Assembly (NCBI RefSeq): GCF_003573695.1
Contig: NC_039358.1
Span: 157,346,920-157,410,919 of the forward strand
Source: Papaver somniferum
Taxonomy: Eukaryota; Streptophyta; Magnoliopsida; Ranunculales; Papaveraceae
DNA: 64,000 bases
Direction of reading: 5' to 3'
Shown here: piece by piece, positions 59,012 through 64,000 of the stretch
Position numbering within the stretch: the stretch's first letter is position 1
Layout of the letters: every line of letters begins with the position of its first letter
Notes under the pieces: model-generated
The model's input: only the letters and a program-made list of their open reading frames with translations
Databases searched by the model: none
What the model was told of the DNA's origin: nothing
Position numbers and translations under genes: made by a program

Positions 59012-59230
59012 TCAAAGCTTAAGGGATTCGTCGACCTCCTCCATCTTGCTGCCCTTAGCATCATGTTCAACAAGTTCGGGCATCTCTAGGTCAGCTCTTG
59101 TGTCAGTATTATCTTCGTCGATGCTCACACCCAACTTCAACATCCTATGGATTCTTTCGCCGAAGGTAGTTGGCTCAACAATGAATCCCTCAAAGCTTGT
59201 GGTTGGCTCAACAATTGAATCCCTGAAATA
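59012..59230 (-). pseudogene. Captured C-terminal tail of cytosolic HSP90
   Basis: The minus strand reads [20 protein letters not shown], an acidic stretch with [19 protein letters not shown], then five extra residues (ESLKL) and a stop at 59012-59014. [25 protein letters not shown] is the conserved end of plant cytosolic HSP90. MEEVD, here at 59030-59044, docks TPR co-chaperones. Only about 50 residues are present, with no ATPase or middle domain. A 33-bp tandem duplication (59170/59203) precedes the tail. It lies inside a TIR-bounded segment, so transposon capture of a 3' exon is the best explanation. It is not a working chaperone. Confidence 0.75.
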
Positions 59231-61080
59231 GAATCTGTAACTCGTGTGCTGCGAACTTCACCACTAATTTTTCCATCGCAGTAATTGGCATCTACAACCG
59301 CAGGAACATAATCATCAAGCGTACTCTATACTGACCCATAATACACTATAGTGAAACTAGTCATAAGAAACGGCCATTAAACGATAAACTACTGACATTG
59401 CAACTGAGTTGTGGAAAATTCAGCATCATCAATGCATACACTGGACGCGAAGGATGTGAGAATAGTTGCACATCAATGTGAACCACTCAGCCTTGGTGCC
59501 TGTAAGTTTCCTAAGTCACTCATCCATGCTATAGATGATAACTCCAGGCATGAGAATATGCTTGGCCAAATAAAATGACTTCTTTGTCAATAGTGTAAAA
59601 ACTTTCTATAATTAATTAGCTTTCATTCCATTGCCTAACTGATCGATCATGTTACCGTCTAAGATGGTTAAAGGCTTAGTGGAGATGGTGACACTGACAC
59701 GTGTTCTGAAATCTAATGTACCAGTTAATTACTTAATAAATAATAAGCCATGACACAAGCTCTCGATGAACGCCAATGTGGTCCAGAGATGATGTAGCAA
59801 ATATCTGTTATCATCAAAGTGAAACATGACATTAAGAAATGCAAGACTTATTTTAAAACTTTGTGATCCAAATTAAATTCACGCATCAAGATATTCAAAA
59901 GCAAAGAAAAATATCACAAGAAAAGCTACAACAAAACTGTTCATCACGACCGAGATTCATGGTTCCACTGTATCAGATCAATCAATGTCACAACATGAGC
60001 TTATATATAGCAAAACAGAACAATATTATACCATATAACCATGAATAAGCTCGGTGTGATAATGAAAACAACGGGATGATTTCCTTTGAGCCTTATTTAA
60101 AAGTAGAAGAGTTGTGACAAACTTAATTATCACATATAAGATATCTAATTGAGACTATCAATATGAGCAGGTAAATTATACCGTCTTGCATCTATATATT
60201 GGAATCATCTTCCACATATCACTACAGAGAATCAAATTAACGCAGTATCTAGTATGAAAAGAGCTCTGACATGCTGTCTTTGTGATGGGATAAATCCTAG
60301 AGTACTTAACCAAATTAGACTTGTGATACTATTTTATAATCTAAGATGATGAATCATAAATTCTAGGTTTTTACTAAATACCCAATTCATCAATTCATGG
60401 AAAGAGCTATAATGAAACCCCTATCATTACTGAAATGAGTAAAGAAAGCAAGAAGAAGTTTACCTTTGTTTCTTTTGGGACTTCTCTCAAACACTTGTTA
60501 TGCATTTTTGCTGGTGTTGGCCTCAAACCTCCATAGCCTATATAAACCCCAAAATCAGTTGTTATAAAGACCTTGGCGATTCTCAAAACTGAAACTAACC
60601 AAATTTAAGCTACAATTTACACATGCTAGAGATAACCCTTCAATTTTCAAGCTTCAATTCTCATAGCATATTACTATGCCCCAAGGAAAATAAGTCTCAA
60701 CCCTCGTCCTACAAGCTTTTAATTTAACTCTCAATTTTCTTATCCCAATTGAAAATCGCAATCTACATATTTCAATAGCAGTACCCGTCAAAAAAAAATT
60801 CGAGCACGGCAAGAACAAATCAGCACCGTCGCCACCAGCAACTTCAAGCGAGAACCCCATCAATAACACAACAGCAACCAAATCATTATGCCGCCAAGCA
60901 CCATCTCGCCCACTGCCAAATCCTCACCAAAAAATTACCAAATAAACAACGCAAACGCAAACGCAATCAATTGAAACAAACCCCTAAGATTTCTATCGAT
61001 TTTGCTGAGAGAAGAATAGGTTGTTCAGAACCTGAGAGAAGAACAGAGAATAATAGGAACGAACGATGTGCCTCGAGCTT
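59231..61080 (-). other. Exon-like remnants upstream of the HSP90 tail, unidentified
   Basis: Minus-strand coding-like pieces include DDYVPAVVDANYCDGKI near 59290, KKSFYLAKHILMPGVIIYS near 59560 and GGLRPTPAKMHNKC near 60520. The last sits between an acceptor-like and a donor-like site. At 60.6-61.08 kb is leader-like sequence with a run of GTTTGC repeats. I do not recognise a source gene. They may be other captured exons of a chimeric transcription unit. Confidence 0.3.
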
Positions 61081-61290
61081 AATAAGTGACTTCATCTAAA
61101 GGGTAAAGTAGTAATCTGTGTTTTCAATTTCTCATCTCAGTCAACGAAAATTTGACCGACTATACGATAAATTGACTAAATTAACAGATTTGGATGGAAA
61201 AAATAAAACAGGCCTATATTTATAAAAGTGTAAAAAACAGGGATACATTTGTCTATCGGATATAAAAACTGGCGTACATTTGTTTATAAC

Positions 61291-61932
61291 CCATGAAACA
61301 ACCGGATGTCTTCAAACTCTGAAAATTTGCAAAACATTATAATTATTTAGATGGACAAGGCCCCCAAGGAAAAAGTTACACCCAACACCTCCTGATGCAG
61401 CATGTGCTGTCTATTGTGTTCTTTAATACTTCCTAATTAACAGTGACCTTGTATATTGATAAAGATCAGCTTATCCAAAATCATGGTTTAAGGCAACAGA
61501 AATCATGTTAATGTTCTTGCTCTCGGGGAATGAAAATACTGTAAAAAGAAAGGAAAACTCTCGGCAACATAATTACTATATCAAATACCCAGTGATAAAT
61601 GGGTCTCAAAAAATTAAAAAAATCTGGGTTACCTTTCTAGGATGGTGATTTTTATCGACCTCGGTAGCCATGGTGGTCAAACACAAGTTATAAAGAACAA
61701 TACCATTGAAGACATGGAACTATCGAATGAAATTCTTCTTCTTCTTTTTTCCTGTTTTTCTTTTTTTACATTTGTAGGAGGGACATTTGAGATCTATGAG
61801 CAATTTCCAATCTATGCGGGAGTCGATACTTCAAAATTGATGGCTTATGATGTATTGAGCTTAGATTCCGGGGACACTTAAAAGATAATATTCCAGAAGG
61901 AGAATTCATTAACACTGTTACTTCCACACCAA
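61291..61932. other. Intergenic DNA with one exon-like segment
   Basis: A plus-strand segment preceded by a pyrimidine tract and tttgtag acceptor reads GGTFEIYEQFPIYAGVDTSK (about 61779-61838) and stops 17 codons later. I cannot identify it. The rest shows nothing. Confidence 0.25.
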
Positions 61933-62098
61933 TAATGCTAGGTTTAACGGGTATTAATCCCGTGAGAAATCTCGGGACTCACATCACCTGGGACCCACTT
62001 TAGCCTTTTCATATCCAAATGTAGAAAAGCATTCCCCTCGTTTGCCCGATCCCCTCACGGGATTTTATCCGATTTTTTTGGGCGTCAACGTAGCATTA
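61933..62098. mobile_element. 166-bp MITE
   Basis: TAATGCTA and TAGCATTA are exact inverted ends. The inner sequence continues with AATCCCGTGAG near 61956 and CTCACGGGATT near 62056. The terminal TAA/TTA may be part of the target site. Confidence 0.65.
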
Positions 62099-62637
62099 CT
62101 TCTTTCACATTAATAGCATTATTACTTTCTCACTATCTCACATTTTGAACATTATTGTTTCTTAAAGAAAACCAAATGACAATGACGGCGGATTTGAAGT
62201 TATCATTCTTGGGATGTTTTCCTCTTACAAAGATATATACACCTATCAAAAATGAGTGTGTTCCGAAATACTAAACCTCGCTATCTACTAATCTTAATTT
62301 CTACGAACTTTCAGTGACTAATTTTCAAAGTAGTAAATGGTAACGTATACGTCTCGAAAGTTGCTCATAACATAGCGCTTTGTAAGAGGAACGTATTCTC
62401 AGAATATTAGTTTCAAATCCGTTAAAGTTTAGATTTATAAAAAAAAAAAGGAATCCAAAGTGTGAGATAATGTGAGGATAACATTGTGAGTGGATTCTCC
62501 CTCCCATTTAAAACATCTATCTTTACTAGTATTATTATAAGGTCTGTTCCTATGGGAAATAGCAAATTTTTCAATTTTCCAAGTCAAGTGGCCTCGCAAA
62601 CTTGCTGGCCCACTTTGTGAAAAGGGTTGACAGACAG
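62099..62637. other. AT-rich intergenic DNA, no gene
   Basis: Nothing coding or repeated was recognised. Confidence 0.4.
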
Positions 62638-63060
62638 AGTCTCTATCGTCAGCGACAAGGACAGATACTCTGTCACCAAAAATGAACATTCGCAACTGCA
62701 GTCAGCTATTGTGAAACATGGTGTAACAAATTTTCGTAACGGAAATGTAGTTGTTGCAAATTTTTGGTCGCAACTGTTTTCACAACAGCTCCGAGCTGTT
62801 GCGACCCTTTTGAGTAGCAACAACTAGTAAGCAGTTGCGAAATTTTTACTATAGGTTGCAAAGCCTCGACTAAATCATGAAGACCGGCAAAAATTGATAT
62901 GGTAAAAAATTAGCAACGGAATTCAGGTGTTGTGGAACTTTAACTATAGTTGCTAACATTCTTGACTTAGTCAACGAGGACTGATTTCTATTTTCCGGTA
63001 TAAATTTAGCAACAGAAGCCAACTGTTGCTAAATTTTTGCAACAGATAAAGAAAGGTCGG
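62638..63060. repeat. Palindrome array with AGCAAC/GTTGCT arms
   Basis: It opens with arms GACAGAGT and ACTCTGTC (near 62633 and 62668). Then come GGTCGCAAC (62766-62774) with GTTGCGACC (62798-62806), and an exact 14-bp pair at 63002-63015 and 63023-63036 (AAATTTAGCAACAG). Several weaker pairs lie between. It resembles the subterminal repeats of plant CACTA elements, but no CACTA terminus was found. Confidence 0.65.
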
Positions 63061-63370
63061 TCTTTATTGACCTGGTCAAAATCCCCCCACCCCCCATTCT
63101 ATTTTATCCTGCAAACACCCAATGACCCTGAATTCAATCAATCAAGCAATCAAAGCAATCACATTGTGCACCACTTATATTGATAATGATATGTTTAATG
63201 ATACATGAAAAAAGAGAAGGAAACAACTTATCATTTAGTTTCAAAATGACTCTAACTTAGTTTTCTCTAGATTTCACAAAGACTTTAACTTAGTTTCAGA
63301 AGCATAGTGAGTGTATAAGATACAATTTTCTGCATTAAGAGACAACCTACATTTCAAGAAGAAACTCCTA
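63061..63370. other. Intergenic DNA, no gene
   Basis: C-rich run near 63085-63097, then AT-rich DNA. Nothing else was recognised. Confidence 0.45.
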
Positions 63371-63417
63371 TCTGTAACCTAAATGAAGCACCTGATATCA
63401 ATGCATGGTCAGTTCAA

Positions 63418-64000
63418 CCCATTTGCGTTATACGAAAACCCTGCAACAGAAGTACAAACCATAGTTATTAGATATGTAAGATGAAGAAATGCATTATACT
63501 AAATGATATATCATCAAATTATCAACCATACATGTTTTGATAAGAGGCAGAACCAAAATATGGTATATAGTGTGATACAAATTTTTGTAAGTTTTGGCTA
63601 ATACTGTTGATATATCCAGTAAGTAACATGAGCATGATTACAGGAATAAGAAGATTATAAAGAGTGTTTTCTGCCAAATTTGTCTCTTAACCATAATTAG
63701 AGGAAAAAGATAATTATACTTTCTTTGTTAATAATGAGCATACCGAGGATGCCATTGCCATCAACTGCTGAACTAATAAAACTTGAGTGATTTCTTTCCA
63801 AATGTACCCACTCTTCCAAATCTGTAGAATTGTTTCAGATAAAATAGTACTTTCAGGACTAGTAAACAGAACTACAAAAAAAAAATCGGCAAATCTGGGA
63901 GAACCAACTTACCATGTTGTTTCGATATTGTGAATTGGTTCTTCTGATGTCTGCATTTCGGCTTCTAACAACAACAGTGTACCTTCCTTGAAGACTTGGT
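63418..64000 (-). CDS. Possible exons of a minus-strand gene leaving the window
   Basis: Three coding-like blocks have plausible splice sites on the minus strand: about 63913-64000 ending ACATGgtaagt, about 63743-63823 (DLEEWVHLERNHSSFISSAV) ending before gtatgc, and about 63418-63443 reading FSYNANGLN then a stop. LEEWVHLERNHSS resembles the LEEWALLERDHSS block in plant QWRF/AUGMIN8 proteins. The following residues do not match that family, and joining the first two blocks in one frame gives a stop. It may be a fragment or a different gene. The 5' part lies outside the window. Confidence 0.3.

Larger units (their letters stand above)
58575..61290. mobile_element. TIR-bounded segment carrying captured gene pieces
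   Basis: Left CAAATGTACCCC...AATGTACCCCTGTTTT (58613-58657) and right, inward, CAAATGTACGCC...AATGTATCCCTGTTTT (61213-61272) are diverged inverted ends. Such ends resemble those of plant Mutator-like elements. Between them lie an HSP90 C-terminal tail and other minus-strand exon-like pieces. The exact ends and target duplication are not resolved. Confidence 0.5.

Noticed and set aside
58986..59231. Plus-strand 81-codon ORF
   Set aside because: It is antisense to the clear HSP90 tail on the minus strand.
1..64000. tRNA, rRNA or small nuclear RNA genes
   Set aside because: I looked for tRNA-like internal boxes and conserved rRNA blocks and saw only the short primer-binding complements of retroelements.

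Overview
This is a gene-poor, retrotransposon-rich stretch of a plant nuclear genome. The evidence is dense nested LTR retrotransposons with GT-AG introns, a two-exon RACK1 gene of the plant type, and plant-type hAT and palindrome-rich DNA elements. A basal eudicot such as a poppy relative would fit, but the species is inference, not something I can prove from the bases.

Layout. 1-5054: gag and a 3.67-kb 5' LTR of a Tat/Ogre-like Ty3-gypsy element (E1) that runs off the left edge. 5055-13626: LTR and internal parts of Copia-type elements of one family (B), nested in each other. The better-preserved copy has gag and a small 3' ORF but no pol. 13627-19190: a decayed host gene resembling the plant PEARLI4 phospholipase-like family, split inside an exon by a second Tat-like element (14789-18642, TSD GTCTT). 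19430-23810 or further: a third Tat-like element with gag, protease and an integrase tail. Its LTR was hit by a 786-bp solo LTR (TSD GAGAC). 23811-27400: degraded LTR-like DNA. 27401-46887: a complete but inactive Athila-like element with both LTRs, gag, protease, RT, RNase H and integrase, interrupted by an 8.7-kb family-B Copia-type element (32734-41420, TSD CAAAC). 46888-53374: fragments of DNA transposons, an old family-B remnant, two hAT-like elements and a 1.33-kb TIR element with an 8-bp TSD lying just upstream of RACK1. 53375-57000: RACK1, the one clearly intact gene, encoding the WD40 scaffold of the 40S ribosome. 57000-63060: palindrome-rich DNA, a TIR-bounded segment carrying the C-terminal tail of a cytosolic HSP90, and a small MITE. 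63060-64000: possible exons of a minus-strand gene leaving the window.

How it fits together. Every LTR element whose direction can be read lies on the minus strand. The insertion order can be read from nesting and target duplications. The most unusual structure is three separate arrays of 30-45-bp imperfect palindromes around RACK1 (52.1-53.3, 57.7-58.4 and 62.6-63.06 kb). Each uses a different arm sequence but the same architecture. The family-B Copia LTRs and internal regions carry similar palindrome-containing tandem units.
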